A stretch of 40,009 nucleotides of DNA from CAYNYF01 sp964401385 (lineage in GTDB: Bacteria; Planctomycetota; Phycisphaerae; SM23-33): the NCBI GenBank assembly GCA_964401385.1, contig CAYNYF010000035.1, positions 1 through 40,009 of the forward strand. Direction: 5' to 3'. Below, in pieces: positions 26,712 to 35,002 of this stretch (position 1 is the first letter of the stretch; the number at the start of each line of letters is the position of its first letter). Position numbers and translations under genes: made by a program. The notes beneath the pieces are model-generated. The model was not told the origin of the DNA and searched no databases. It saw only the letters and a list, made by a program, of their open reading frames with translations.

Positions 26712-26969
26712 TCAGATGACTTTTCGCAAATCGCAGAGCCCATCTTCCCCGCGTAGGAAGTTGGCCAGGTACGGATGAGCCAGGACTTTGTGTTTGGCTT
26801 TGAATCCCCGCATCGTCTTGGTCTGAACCTGCCTACCTGCCGGAGTCAGGCAGGTGTTGAAGGTCAGCCCGATCAGGCGTTCGGTCGCGTTGTTGGCCGC
26901 AGTCACCGTTGCTGTCCTCCCGATGGGCTCGTCCACAAGCCGGTCGGCGCCGCGCGGCAGGCTTCCCAA
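26712..26969 (-). pseudogene. Decayed transposase C-terminus
   Basis: The 85-codon frame ends with TMRGFKAKHKVLAHPYLANF then LRGEDGLCDLRKVI, which I take to be the end of an insertion-sequence transposase, preceded by ANNATERLIGL. No upstream transposase domain is present, and 13 codons (FNTCLTPAGRQVQ) in the middle derive from an inserted palindromic repeat. It therefore appears to be a broken fragment. The family call is by recollection of similar C-termini and is uncertain. Confidence 0.45.
26827..26855. repeat. Palindromic repeat inserted in the transposase remnant
   Basis: ACCTGCCT and AGGCAGGT are perfect 8-bp arms around 13 bases. It interrupts the similarity of the surrounding reading frame, as a small REP- or MITE-like insertion would. 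Confidence 0.55.
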
Positions 26970-27197
26970 GCGTTATGGCACATGGCCCCCATTGTAGACG
27001 GCCGGGCAAGAAGCACAATTTAGCCAAGGGGTTCAGCCGGCCTCGGCCGTCAGCTCGTACACGCCGTGGAGGCGTTGACCTTGCTCAAAGCGGCCCTTGA
27101 CGGTTGGGCCGCCGCGAGTTAGACGGGCAAAGTGACATCCGATAGGATTGTCATTCGGTCATTTGCCACAACTCAACTGCCCGACAAGGAGTTTACG

Positions 27198-30095
27198 ATG
27201 CCGACCAAAGACGCGCTGACGCGGGCGTTGCTGATCGTGCTGGCCCTGAGCCTCACTCGGCCGTTGCCGGCCGGCGAGACGCCGTCCCCGCGGGACGGGG
27301 CGCAGCCCCCGGCCCAGAGCAAGGCACCGGCCCCGACGGCCTGGCGGAAGGAGGCGCCGGACCCTCGGGAATGGCACGCGCTGCTGAGCGGGACGTGGCA
27401 GTTCGCCCCGCCGGGCTCGGCGGACTTCTCGCCGGCGAAGGTGCCGGGGTACTGGAGCAGCGCGCTCCAGTCGAGGGGGGTCGGATGGCAGGACGCCCTC
27501 AAGCTGAAATCCGGCACGTACCGCCGGAACTTCCAGGTGCCAAAGGCGGCGGCGGGCGCGGTGCTGGACTTCGAGGCGATCTGCTGGGGAGGCGAGGTCT
27601 TCGTCAACGGGCGCCCCGTCGGGAAGCACGACCTGGCCTTCTCGCCGGTGAGCTTCGACATCAGCGGGGCCGTGAAGCCCGGCGCCAACCGGTTGACCGT
27701 CAAGCCCCGCGGCTGGACGGCGCTGGACAGATACAACGGTCAAGACGTTCAGATCCCCGTGGCCGCCGCCAACTGGTGGGGCAACAAGTGCGGCGGCATC
27801 CCGGGGGACGTCCACGTCCGCTCCTATGTCGGGGCCCGGGTCGGCAGACTGAGGATCGTCCCCCGGATCGACGGCCCGGCGTGCGACCTGACCGCCCGCG
27901 TGACGGCGGGGCCTCGCGCGTGGGCCGGGCGCCTGGCCGCCCAGGTGTTGAGCGACGGCGGCGACAAGGCGCTCTCGCCCGTCACCCGTGCCGACGTCCG
28001 TCTGAGACCCGGCGAGGCGCGGGACGTGAAGGTCGCCACGATCGCCGTGCCTTCGGCCAGGTTGTGGTGGCCCGAAAGCCCCACGCTGTACCGCATGGTC
28101 GTGTGGTTGGTCTCGGGCGGCGACAACCAGGTCGCCTCCGTCCGGGCCGACACGTTCGGTTTCCGGGAAGTTGCCGTCAAGGACGGCCGGTTCCATCTCA
28201 ACAATCGGCCCATCGCGCTGTTCGGGGCGACCCGAGGGTTGGGCCTGCGCCAACTGGAGATGTTGCTGACCAGGCGGAAGCTTTGGGACGACCTGGAGGT
28301 GAGGCTCTTCCGGAAGATGAACGGCGTGGCCTATCGGACTCACATGACCCCCATCCCCAGAAGGTGCCTGGATGCGTGCGACCGGGCCGGATTCCTGCTG
28401 CTGCCCGAATTCCCCAACTTCCCGGACGTTCAGTGCAAAGGCGACGAGAGCCCGTACGACCTTCCGCTTTACTGGAAGAACCTCCAACGCGAGATCAGGG
28501 GTATCGTCGCAGATCGGTTCAACCACCCCTCGATCATAGGCTGGAGCGCCTCCAACGAAGGCAACGGCTTCGGCGATTGGGAGCGGAAGCACCTGGTGCC
28601 GTTCGTCAAGTCGGTGGATCCGACGCGGCTGGTGATGCTCTCGGCCGACGTAACGCCGGATGTGGCCGACCAACACAACTTCGCCGGCATGTGGTGGGGC
28701 ACGCATACCGATTATGAGGTCGCCGCCGGGAAGCTAGCGGAGGCCTACCCCAATGCCATCATCGGCAACACCGAGTACGGGCAGTTCGGCTCCAGCAAGG
28801 CCTGGTACGGGAACCGTAAGCCCGAGCCTGCCGAGGTGCAGACGGACAAGGCGTTGCTGCTGATGGAGCAGACGGAAGCCCTGAGGCGGGCGCGTTTTGA
28901 CGTGATCATGCCGTATGGGACCCCGTTCGGGCGCGCGCACAGGATGAGCGGCCGCGACGAAGACCTCAGTCCCGGCTTTCACGCCCTGCGGAACGCCCTC
29001 TCTCCTCTGGCTGTGAGCCTCGACTTCAGCCGGCGGCACGCCCGGGCTGGCGCGCCGGTCAAGGTGCCCGTCTGGGTGATGAGCGATTCCGAGGCCGCCA
29101 AGGGCGCCGTAGCCGTCGAGGTCTACCTGCTGGACAGACACCCAGGCTACGACTGGGACGGGGAGCTCAAGGGCCTGAAGGTGTTGTCCAAGGGGGCGTT
29201 CTCGGCAAGCATCACCCCCTGGCAGGCCCGTCGCGAACTGGTCACTCTTCCTGCGCCGAACAGGGGCGGGGCCTTTACGTTAGCGGCCGTGCTGAGGAAA
29301 AAGGCAGAGGACAAAGCGACCGCCGTCAGCCTCCGTCCTCTTCAGGTCTACCGACCGTTGCCGCCCGTCAAGCGCAAGCGAACGGTCGGCGTCATCGAAA
29401 AGGGCGGCCGGCTGACCGCCTGGCTGGAAAGTCGTGGCCATCGCGTCATCCTGCCGTATGGAGGCGCCCGACCCGATGTGATCATCATCGGTGAGGGTCG
29501 GCTGTATGACACGCGACTGACCCAGTACGGCTTCTCGGTTGCCAACCGGGTCGGCGTGGGCGGGGCGCGGCTGGTCGTGCTGGAGCAGGGCGCATGGGAC
29601 GCCAAGATGATGCAGGAGAACATGGGGCGGGCTCTCGATCGCGTGGTCGCCGCGCCGCTTCAGGCGGCCGCGTCCGCCCTGTTCCCCGAGCCGGGCACGA
29701 CCAAGGCCGTTGGCAGCTACCGGGACTACCGGCGTCTCAACGGTGTGGACCACGTCGGATTGAGGGTCTGCCTGCTGCCGTCGGGGACCGTTGCGTCCGG
29801 CCAAGGGCCGGGCGGGGCGAAGTTGACCGGCAAGGCCGCCGAGCGGAGCGAAGCGCCCGCGGCGGAGGCGAACCCCTGGCGGCCTCTGATCTGCGCCTTT
29901 GGCAGGGGCGGGGGAAAGGTCGATTGGGCGCTGGCGCATCGAAGATTTGGCAAGGGAGAGGTCCTCGCATGCCAGATCCCCCTCGCCCGGCGGCTCGACC
30001 CCACGAGGGAGACCGAGTTCGATCCAGTGGCCGAACGGCTGATGGCGTTCCTGGTCGAAGGCGATCTGCCGCCGATCAGCCGCAAAGTGGAATGA
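27198..30095 (+). CDS. Secreted GH2-family glycosidase
   Basis: A 965-residue exported protein; the ATG at 27198 follows AAGGAG. Residues 1-25 are a signal peptide. The GH2 plan is visible: an N-terminal sugar-binding sandwich (about 60-220, with GTYRRNFQVPKAAAGAVLDF and EVFVNGRPVGKHD), an immunoglobulin-like domain (about 230-330), and a TIM barrel (about 335-600). The acid/base glutamate is E454 in SASNEGNG and the nucleophile E526 in GNTEYG. An extra C-terminal region (about 640-965) is not part of the core and contains a stretch like a glutamine amidotransferase-type sandwich (HRVILPYGGARPDVIIIGEG). Substrate may be a beta-galactoside, glucuronide or mannoside. A weak TTGACG-17-TAGACG promoter (27097-27125) precedes it. 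Confidence 0.87.
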   Translation: MPTKDALTRALLIVLALSLTRPLPAGETPSPRDGAQPPAQSKAPAPTAWRKEAPDPREWHALLSGTWQFAPPGSADFSPAKVPGYWSSALQSRGVGWQDALKLKSGTYRRNFQVPKAAAGAVLDFEAICWGGEVFVNGRPVGKHDLAFSPVSFDISGAVKPGANRLTVKPRGWTALDRYNGQDVQIPVAAANWWGNKCGGIPGDVHVRSYVGARVGRLRIVPRIDGPACDLTARVTAGPRAWAGRLAAQVLSDGGDKALSPVTRADVRLRPGEARDVKVATIAVPSARLWWPESPTLYRMVVWLVSGGDNQVASVRADTFGFREVAVKDGRFHLNNRPIALFGATRGLGLRQLEMLLTRRKLWDDLEVRLFRKMNGVAYRTHMTPIPRRCLDACDRAGFLLLPEFPNFPDVQCKGDESPYDLPLYWKNLQREIRGIVADRFNHPSIIGWSASNEGNGFGDWERKHLVPFVKSVDPTRLVMLSADVTPDVADQHNFAGMWWGTHTDYEVAAGKLAEAYPNAIIGNTEYGQFGSSKAWYGNRKPEPAEVQTDKALLLMEQTEALRRARFDVIMPYGTPFGRAHRMSGRDEDLSPGFHALRNALSPLAVSLDFSRRHARAGAPVKVPVWVMSDSEAAKGAVAVEVYLLDRHPGYDWDGELKGLKVLSKGAFSASITPWQARRELVTLPAPNRGGAFTLAAVLRKKAEDKATAVSLRPLQVYRPLPPVKRKRTVGVIEKGGRLTAWLESRGHRVILPYGGARPDVIIIGEGRLYDTRLTQYGFSVANRVGVGGARLVVLEQGAWDAKMMQENMGRALDRVVAAPLQAAASALFPEPGTTKAVGSYRDYRRLNGVDHVGLRVCLLPSGTVASGQGPGGAKLTGKAAERSEAPAAEANPWRPLICAFGRGGGKVDWALAHRRFGKGEVLACQIPLARRLDPTRETEFDPVAERLMAFLVEGDLPPISRKVE

Positions 30096-30127
30096 GCCCG
30101 ATATGGCTACCGCAGTAAGCGAGATGG

Positions 30128-30162
30128 GCATGGGTCCGACGGGCGCAATCTCGGACCCATGC
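30128..30162 (+). terminator. Perfect 12-bp hairpin after the GH2 gene
   Basis: GCATGGGTCCGA, an 11-base loop, TCGGACCCATGC, starting 33 bases after the stop. There is no T-run, so termination is only one possibility; the hairpin resembles the one at 24239 in size. Confidence 0.45.
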
Positions 30163-30245
30163 TGGCGCTGTCGTGTGCGTAAGCTGAGCGTCATACTCGC
30201 TGACCTCCTGCCACCCTGAGAGGGCCCCCGAGGAAGCAGGCCGCG

Positions 30246-30374
30246 ATGAGGCATTTGGGCTGTTGGCGGGCCGTTGGGGTTCTGGCTGTGGGCCTCATCG
30301 CCGCCGGTCAGGGCGCTGATATTGCCGTTCTCGGACGCCCCGTCCGGCCCGAGCGCGACTGTAGTATTAGCTGA
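30246..30374 (+). pseudogene. Truncated start of a secreted-protein gene
   Basis: An ATG preceded by GAGGAAGCAGG opens a 42-codon frame that begins as a signal peptide (MRHLGCWRAVGVLAVGLIAA) and then stops after 22 more residues, 6 bases before the end of yidD on the other strand. It looks like the 5' end of a secreted-protein gene whose remainder was lost at a rearrangement. It may alternatively be a chance frame. Confidence 0.35.
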
Positions 30375-30380
30375 GGGGTT

Positions 30381-30656
30381 TCAGGTGCCGTGTTCGGGGT
30401 CTTTGGCCTCGACCGGGTCGTAGCCGCCCCGGCAGAACGGATGGCACCGCAGCAGCCGCCAGACGCCCATGATCGCCCCGCGAATCGCGCCCCGGGTCCG
30501 GACGGCCTGGATGAAGTACTGGCTGCAAGTCGGGACGAACCGGCAATGATGCCCCAGCAGCGGCGACAGCGCAAGCTGATATAGCCGAACCAACAGTATG
30601 AGCAGGGCTGCGACCGGGCCGGCCCGGTGCGGTTGGTCCTGGCGGAGGCCCCTCAT
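30381..30656 (-). CDS. yidD: Membrane protein insertion efficiency factor YidD
   Basis: A 91-residue protein of the PF01809 family. It has the signature LYQLALSPLLGHHCRFVPTC, then SQYFIQAVRTRG, and RCHPFCRGGYDPV at the end. It helps the YidC insertase put proteins into the inner membrane. The ATG overlaps the stop of rnpA (ATGA), as is common in bacteria. In most genomes yidC follows it; here the next DNA is the unrelated GH2 gene on the other strand. Confidence 0.92.
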   Translation of the reverse strand: MRGLRQDQPHRAGPVAALLILLVRLYQLALSPLLGHHCRFVPTCSQYFIQAVRTRGAIRGAIMGVWRLLRCHPFCRGGYDPVEAKDPEHGT

Positions 30657-31063
30657 GGTGAAGCTTCCCGTATCAGCCGGCCGGCCAGCGCTGTCAGCGA
30701 CGCCCGCACCGAATCCAGGCTGAGCTGGGAGCCGGCGCGGGGCTGGAGGACGTAATCGTACCCGCCGGGCAAGTCCTGCCGGCAGGTGCGGAAGCCCTCG
30801 CGGCAGATGCGCTTGATGCGGTTGCGCTGGACGGCATTCCCGTCGTGGGCTGACACCGTGACGGCCATGCGCGATCGGCCGAGCGAGTTGGCCAGAACGT
30901 GCAGCCTGATCGAGCCGTCCGAGGCGGACTTCCCCTGCTGAAAGACCCTGCTCAGATCCTTCCGTCTCTTGATGCGATCCGGTTTTGCCAGCGTTTGCTT
31001 CAAGCTCACATCCCGTCCGTCCGACGGGGAGGCCGCTTTGGGTGAGCCCGGCGGGCGGGTCAC
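30653..31063 (-). CDS. rnpA: Ribonuclease P protein component
   Basis: The protein subunit of RNase P, which helps the RNA subunit trim 5' ends of tRNA precursors. The family motif is NAVQRNRIKRICREGFR (about residues 78-94), preceded by RRKDLSRVFQQGKSA. The GTG at 31063 overlaps the TGA of the upstream gene by 4 bases (GTGA), supporting this start at 136 residues; a shorter version from GTG at 31009 would match the usual family start better. No rpmH gene for ribosomal protein L34 precedes it, although that is the normal arrangement. Confidence 0.92.
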   Translation of the reverse strand: MTRPPGSPKAASPSDGRDVSLKQTLAKPDRIKRRKDLSRVFQQGKSASDGSIRLHVLANSLGRSRMAVTVSAHDGNAVQRNRIKRICREGFRTCRQDLPGGYDYVLQPRAGSQLSLDSVRASLTALAGRLIREASP

Positions 31064-31836
31064 AGCGCCAGCCGATCATACTTGCGGAGCCCGGCGCCCA
31101 TCCACCAGGCCCTGGCGGCGACCACCCCGTCCTGGTCGCGGGAGAAATCCTTGCCCACGATCCGGCCCAGGGCCTCGGTCGAGGCGTAGCGCAGGTGGGC
31201 GTTGGTGATTTCGTCGTCCATGTCGCCGATGTTGACCTGCTGGGCGAGGTAGTAGGCGGCCCGGTCGTCGCCGAGGCCGCCGAGCTGCTCGGCCACCAGC
31301 GTTCTCAGCGCCAACGCATCCGCGGCCGTCCCGGGCATGCGGTAGCTCTCCAGGACGCGCAGCAGCGGCAGGACCGACTCCCGGCCGAACCCGGCCAGGG
31401 CGGCGACCTTCTGGCGACGAGTGGGCTCGTCCCAGCCGGCGAAGTCGGCGTAAATCTCCTCGGTGAGGTTAGTGATCTGCCCCTCCTGGGTTTCTGGCGG
31501 GGGGGTGAGCAATTGCTCGATGACGGCGGCGTCCAGCCCGACGTGGGCGGCCAAACGCTCCAGCATGCGCCGTTCGGGGTCGCTGACCTGCCCGTCCACC
31601 ATCGCCAGGTCGACCAGCAGCCGGATGGCCTCGGTGGCTTCGCCGCTGTCCTTGGGAAGCGACAAGCTGCGCCGGTCCCGGCGAACCTGCTCGCAAATTT
31701 CGCCAAACTCCGCCTCGCCGACGCCGAGCCTTACCCGGAGCTGATCGATGAATTGCTTCTCCTGCTCGCCCAACTCGCCGTCGATCAAGGCAAAGACGAT
31801 CACGTTCCGCAGGTCTCGCTTGGCTTGCTCGTTCAT
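31060..31836 (-). CDS. TerB-like helical protein, upstream of rnpA
   Basis: A 258-residue cytoplasmic protein with GGGGAG before the ATG. Residues about 1-115 resemble the TerB fold: VIVFALIDGELGEQEKQFID and RLLVDLAMVDGQVSDPERRM carry the paired acidic loops (DGELGEQE, DGQVSDPE) that bind metal in that family. The rest is helical and HEAT-like. The known TerB role is in tellurite/stress functions, but no ter genes lie here. It overlaps rnpA by 4 bases, so it should be co-translated with it; why such a protein is coupled to rnpA is unknown. Its promoter is at 31868. Confidence 0.72.
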   Translation of the reverse strand: MNEQAKRDLRNVIVFALIDGELGEQEKQFIDQLRVRLGVGEAEFGEICEQVRRDRRSLSLPKDSGEATEAIRLLVDLAMVDGQVSDPERRMLERLAAHVGLDAAVIEQLLTPPPETQEGQITNLTEEIYADFAGWDEPTRRQKVAALAGFGRESVLPLLRVLESYRMPGTAADALALRTLVAEQLGGLGDDRAAYYLAQQVNIGDMDDEITNAHLRYASTEALGRIVGKDFSRDQDGVVAARAWWMGAGLRKYDRLAL

Positions 31837-31867
31837 GTTTCACTCCCCATTCATGGTCCAGAGATAT

Positions 31868-31896
31868 ATTCTACGGCGATCGCGGCGACAGTGAAA
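31868..31896 (-). promoter_or_regulatory. Promoter for the TerB-like gene and rnpA
   Basis: On the minus strand TTTCAC (31896-31891), 17 bases, TAGAAT (31873-31868), 32 bases before the start codon. The -35 box is poor but the -10 and spacing match the other promoters. Confidence 0.45.
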
Positions 31897-32114
31897 GACC
31901 GTGGTGGGGGCGCAGTTCCGGCCATGATTGTGGGAGTTTTGCTGATCCCTGACCCGACCCGCCGGTTGCCGGGGCGTGCCGGGCCGGCAGGACGTGCTCC
32001 AAGCCAGCGGACGTGCACACTTGGGTCAGTTACACCCCTGGGTTCCCCGCTCCGGCCTCCAGCCCGCGGCCGGGTGAATCTCCCCGGTGACGGTGGGTTC
32101 GGCTCCATCCGGCG

Positions 32115-32477
32115 TCATCGCGGACGCGCGGCGTACGTCCTGATCTCATCCTCTGTTCTTTGCGGATCGTGACTGTGCCTGAACAAAATGCCGTGCAACT
32201 GCGTCAAAGATTCCTCGCTCATGTCTTGCAGTTCCACGGCGGCGCCAAGGGGCTCCACCCTGACGACCCTGGCGCGGCACGTCATCGGAGGCCCCGGCTC
32301 TGAGTCCGGCGGGTGGATGGTCAACTCGACCTCGTCGCCGGCGGCGAGCTTGCCCGGGGTGCGTATGAACATCCCCTTCAGGCTGGCGTTGACGATCCGG
32401 CCCTCAAGCACCCGGTCGCCAGCCTTTATGGCAGCGTGAACGCAGGCGGAAATTCGACTGAACGTCCTTCGTTCCAT
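32115..32477 (-). CDS. PilZ domain c-di-GMP-binding protein
   Basis: A 120-residue protein containing only a PilZ domain. The two c-di-GMP-binding motifs are present: RRTFSR (residues 3-8) and NASLKG (30-35, the [D/N]xSxxG pattern). It should act as a receptor that changes the activity of a partner in response to c-di-GMP. The gene follows the HD-GYP gene by 53 bases on the same strand. A weak GGAGCG site precedes its ATG. Confidence 0.9.
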   Translation of the reverse strand: MERRTFSRISACVHAAIKAGDRVLEGRIVNASLKGMFIRTPGKLAAGDEVELTIHPPDSEPGPPMTCRARVVRVEPLGAAVELQDMSEESLTQLHGILFRHSHDPQRTEDEIRTYAARPR

Positions 32478-32530
32478 GACGCGCTCCTGTGCGGCTCATC
32501 GACCCCAGCCAGTTCCGTTTACTCAAGGCC

Positions 32531-33544
32531 CTACTTGATGCGGGAGTCCACCAGTGGCGGCATCACGACGGCCTGCTCCCCGTCCTCGTGCACGATTTTC
32601 TTCAACGCGGCGACCACTTTCGGGTCGAAGTGCGTGCCGGAGCCCGCGACGATGCCGTCGAGGGCCTGCGAGAGGCCCGTGCCTTTGCGGTAAGGCCGGT
32701 CGGAGAGCATGGCGTCCAGGGCGTCGGCGACGGCGACGATCCGGGCCAGCAGGGGGATTTCCTCGCCTTTCAGCCCCCGGTATCCGCTGCCGTCCATCTT
32801 CTCGTGGTGTGCCTCGATGGCGTTGGCGATCTTGGCCAGAATCCCGCCCATCGGCTTGATCATGGCCGCCCCCTGGGCGGCGTGCGCCTTGATGGCGGTC
32901 TGTTCCTCCTGCGAGAGTGTGGCCGCCTTCCGGATCAGCTCTACGCTGATGTCCACCTTCCCCACGTCGTGCAGCAGCCCCACGAGGCGGGCCTCTTCCA
33001 CCGAGGACCGATTCAGCCCAAGGGCCTGGGCCAGACGCACCGCCCAGGCCGACACCCGCACGCTGTGGGCCTCCGTGTCGGCGTCTATGATGCTGATGAA
33101 CTTTGACAGGATCGACAGCACCCCGCTATAGGCGCGCTGGAGGTCGCGCAGGGCCCGCTCGGCCCGGAACCGCAGCGTCGAGACGATATAGGCGGTCACC
33201 ACGAGAATGCCGCCCCATATCGTCAGATCCGCCCACACCAGCGCGTCTCGGGTCGGCGCTGTCAGCCTCCCGGGAATAAAGAAGGCGTACGCCACCACCA
33301 TCATGGCGGCCAGAATGGCCACGCCCACCGCCTGCCGCTTCGGCATGAACCAGGCGGCGAAAATGACCGGCAGGTAGAACAGGTACAGGATGACGCGCTG
33401 CTCGACCCACAGCCAGTTGATCAGGCACAGCAGAAGCAGGTAAATGACCAGCAGGACGAGGTCCGGCCGGGCCCGCGAGATGTACCGCCAGAGGGACGAG
33501 GGCATCCTCTTGCTCTCTGTCTCAGATCCGTGCTCGGTTTCCAT
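32531..33544 (-). CDS. Membrane-bound HD-GYP phosphodiesterase-like protein
   Basis: A 337-residue protein with about five hydrophobic helices in residues 28-125, then a coiled stretch and an HD-GYP domain (about 140-330). The metal-binding residues are present: H160 in AHSVRV, H192-D193 in LLHDVGK, H221, H246-H247 in AHHEKMDG and D274 in VAVADALDAM. The name-giving GYP reads GYR here (254-256). HD-GYP enzymes degrade c-di-GMP to GMP or pGpG; the substitution could change this. The PilZ gene follows, so both probably serve one signalling circuit. The ATG at 33544 was chosen as the first of several. Confidence 0.87.
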   Translation of the reverse strand: METEHGSETESKRMPSSLWRYISRARPDLVLLVIYLLLLCLINWLWVEQRVILYLFYLPVIFAAWFMPKRQAVGVAILAAMMVVAYAFFIPGRLTAPTRDALVWADLTIWGGILVVTAYIVSTLRFRAERALRDLQRAYSGVLSILSKFISIIDADTEAHSVRVSAWAVRLAQALGLNRSSVEEARLVGLLHDVGKVDISVELIRKAATLSQEEQTAIKAHAAQGAAMIKPMGGILAKIANAIEAHHEKMDGSGYRGLKGEEIPLLARIVAVADALDAMLSDRPYRKGTGLSQALDGIVAGSGTHFDPKVVAALKKIVHEDGEQAVVMPPLVDSRIK

Positions 33545-33866
33545 GGATGGTCGCCTTTGCTGAGTCAGTCCTTGCTTTGAGGGGGCGTATAAACGGAAAA
33601 ATCAAGATTCCGACCCACTTTTCAGTTTTCTTCGGCATTCTGAAGGAGGGGTCTTAGTACGCCTACGGAAGTTTTTTTCAGTCCGCCCAGGCCGGCTCTG
33701 GCCGGCCGAATGCCGGCCGGCGCCTGCCGGCAGCGGCCCGCCTCCGGCGCTGCCGCAGGGGCCTGGAAGGCCCAGTTTTGTCTTTGACGCCCGGCGGATG
33801 TGGGGTACAAGGACGGCTTCGGTCTGGCAGCGGGACAGAGGGCCCGAGGGCCCCAGGGATGGGACA
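33545..33866. other. Divergent gap of 322 bases with GC-rich hairpins
   Basis: It separates the HD-GYP gene from the URO-D-like gene. It holds a T-run (33670s), several GC-rich inverted repeats including GGCCGGC-CGAAT-GCCGGCC (about 33699-33717) and GGGCCT-GGA-AGGCCC (33759-33773), and the plus-strand promoter at 33784. No coding frame with a convincing start was seen on either strand. Confidence 0.6.
33784..33811 (+). promoter_or_regulatory. Promoter for the URO-D-like gene
   Basis: TTGACG (33784-33789), 16 bases, TACAAG (33806-33811), 55 bases before the start codon. Confidence 0.5.
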
Positions 33867-34961
33867 ATGGCGGAGATGACCAGCAGGGAACGGATCTCGC
33901 GAATTCTCAAGCGCCGCCCCGTGGACCGGATCGGCCTGGACGAGTCGTTCTGGCCCGACACCCAGCGCAAGTGGGCCGGCGAGGGGCACGTCCGACAGGA
34001 CGAATCGCTGGAGGGCCACTTCGGCTTCGACATCCGAAGGTGCGGCGCGTTCAACCCGGTGGCCGATCTGGACTTCACCGAGGAAATCGTCGAGGAAACC
34101 GACGAAACCAAGCTGGTCCGCAGCGGCAACGGGGCGGTGCTCCGCTGGTGGAAGAACAAGTCCGGCACCCCGGAGCACGTGGACTTTCTGGTCAAGGACC
34201 GCGCCGGCTGGGACGAGCACATCCGCCCGCACCTGACCAACGCCGACAATTACCGCCGGCGGATCAATTTCGAGACGTATCGCAGCGCCAAGGCCAGGGC
34301 GGCGGCCGAGGAGCTGTACTTCTGCTGGTGCGGCGTCAACGTGTTCGAGCTGATACATCCCGTCTGCGGGCATGAGTACATGCTGATGGGCATGGCCCTG
34401 GACCCCGACTGGGTCAAGGACATGTGCAACGTCTACGCCGAGCTGACCGTCAACCTCATGGAGATCCTGTTCGCCGAGGCCGGCCCGCCCGACGGCATCT
34501 GGTTCTGGGAGGACATGGGCTTCAAGCAAAAGCCCTTCATGTCGCCGGCGATGTACAAGGACATCGTCTGGCCGGCGCACAAGCGGACGTTCGAGTACGC
34601 CCACTCTGTGGGGCTGCCGGTGGTGGTGCATTCGTGCGGTTTCGTCGAGCCACTGGTTCCGGGCTTGATCGAGGCGGGCATGGACTGCCTCCAGGCGATG
34701 GAGGTGAAGGCGGGGATGGATCTGGTGCGGCTGAAGAAAGCCTACGGCGACCGCATTGCCTTCATCGGCGGCATGGACGTCCGGCCGCTGGTGGCCAACG
34801 ACCGCGCGGCCATTCAGGCCGAGCTGGACCGGAAGCTGCCGGCGGCCATGGAAGGCGGCGGCTACTGCCTCCACAGCGACCACAGCATCCCCGACCAGGT
34901 TGAGTACGAGACGTACAAGTTCTTCGTCGGCCGCGGCCTGGAGATGGGAACGTACAAATAG
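33867..34961 (+). CDS. Uroporphyrinogen decarboxylase (URO-D) superfamily protein, methyltransferase-like
   Basis: A 364-residue cytoplasmic protein of the URO-D/MtaA-like barrel group. VVVHSCGFVEPLVPGLIEAG carries the H-x-C motif used for zinc in methyl-transfer members, and GDRIAFIGGMDVRPLVAND is the typical strand near the end. It lacks the residues that would mark a true hemE, and no haem genes are nearby. Planctomycetes have many such paralogues of unknown role. The GH20-like gene starts 41 bases after it, so the two are probably co-transcribed. The ATG at 33867 was chosen over an internal one at 33876. Confidence 0.82.
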   Translation: MAEMTSRERISRILKRRPVDRIGLDESFWPDTQRKWAGEGHVRQDESLEGHFGFDIRRCGAFNPVADLDFTEEIVEETDETKLVRSGNGAVLRWWKNKSGTPEHVDFLVKDRAGWDEHIRPHLTNADNYRRRINFETYRSAKARAAAEELYFCWCGVNVFELIHPVCGHEYMLMGMALDPDWVKDMCNVYAELTVNLMEILFAEAGPPDGIWFWEDMGFKQKPFMSPAMYKDIVWPAHKRTFEYAHSVGLPVVVHSCGFVEPLVPGLIEAGMDCLQAMEVKAGMDLVRLKKAYGDRIAFIGGMDVRPLVANDRAAIQAELDRKLPAAMEGGGYCLHSDHSIPDQVEYETYKFFVGRGLEMGTYK

Positions 34962-35002
34962 CCCGGACGCCTGCCTCGGGCCAAGGAAGGAAAGGGACGC
35001 GC

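Noticed and set aside
27159..28706. Minus-strand frame of 515 codons inside the GH2 gene
   Set aside because: Antisense to conserved GH2 domains that explain the DNA; no family motif.
31851..32108. Minus-strand frame of 85 codons before the TerB-like gene
   Set aside because: It overlaps the promoter region, is proline- and arginine-rich, and has no ribosome-binding site or recognisable sequence.
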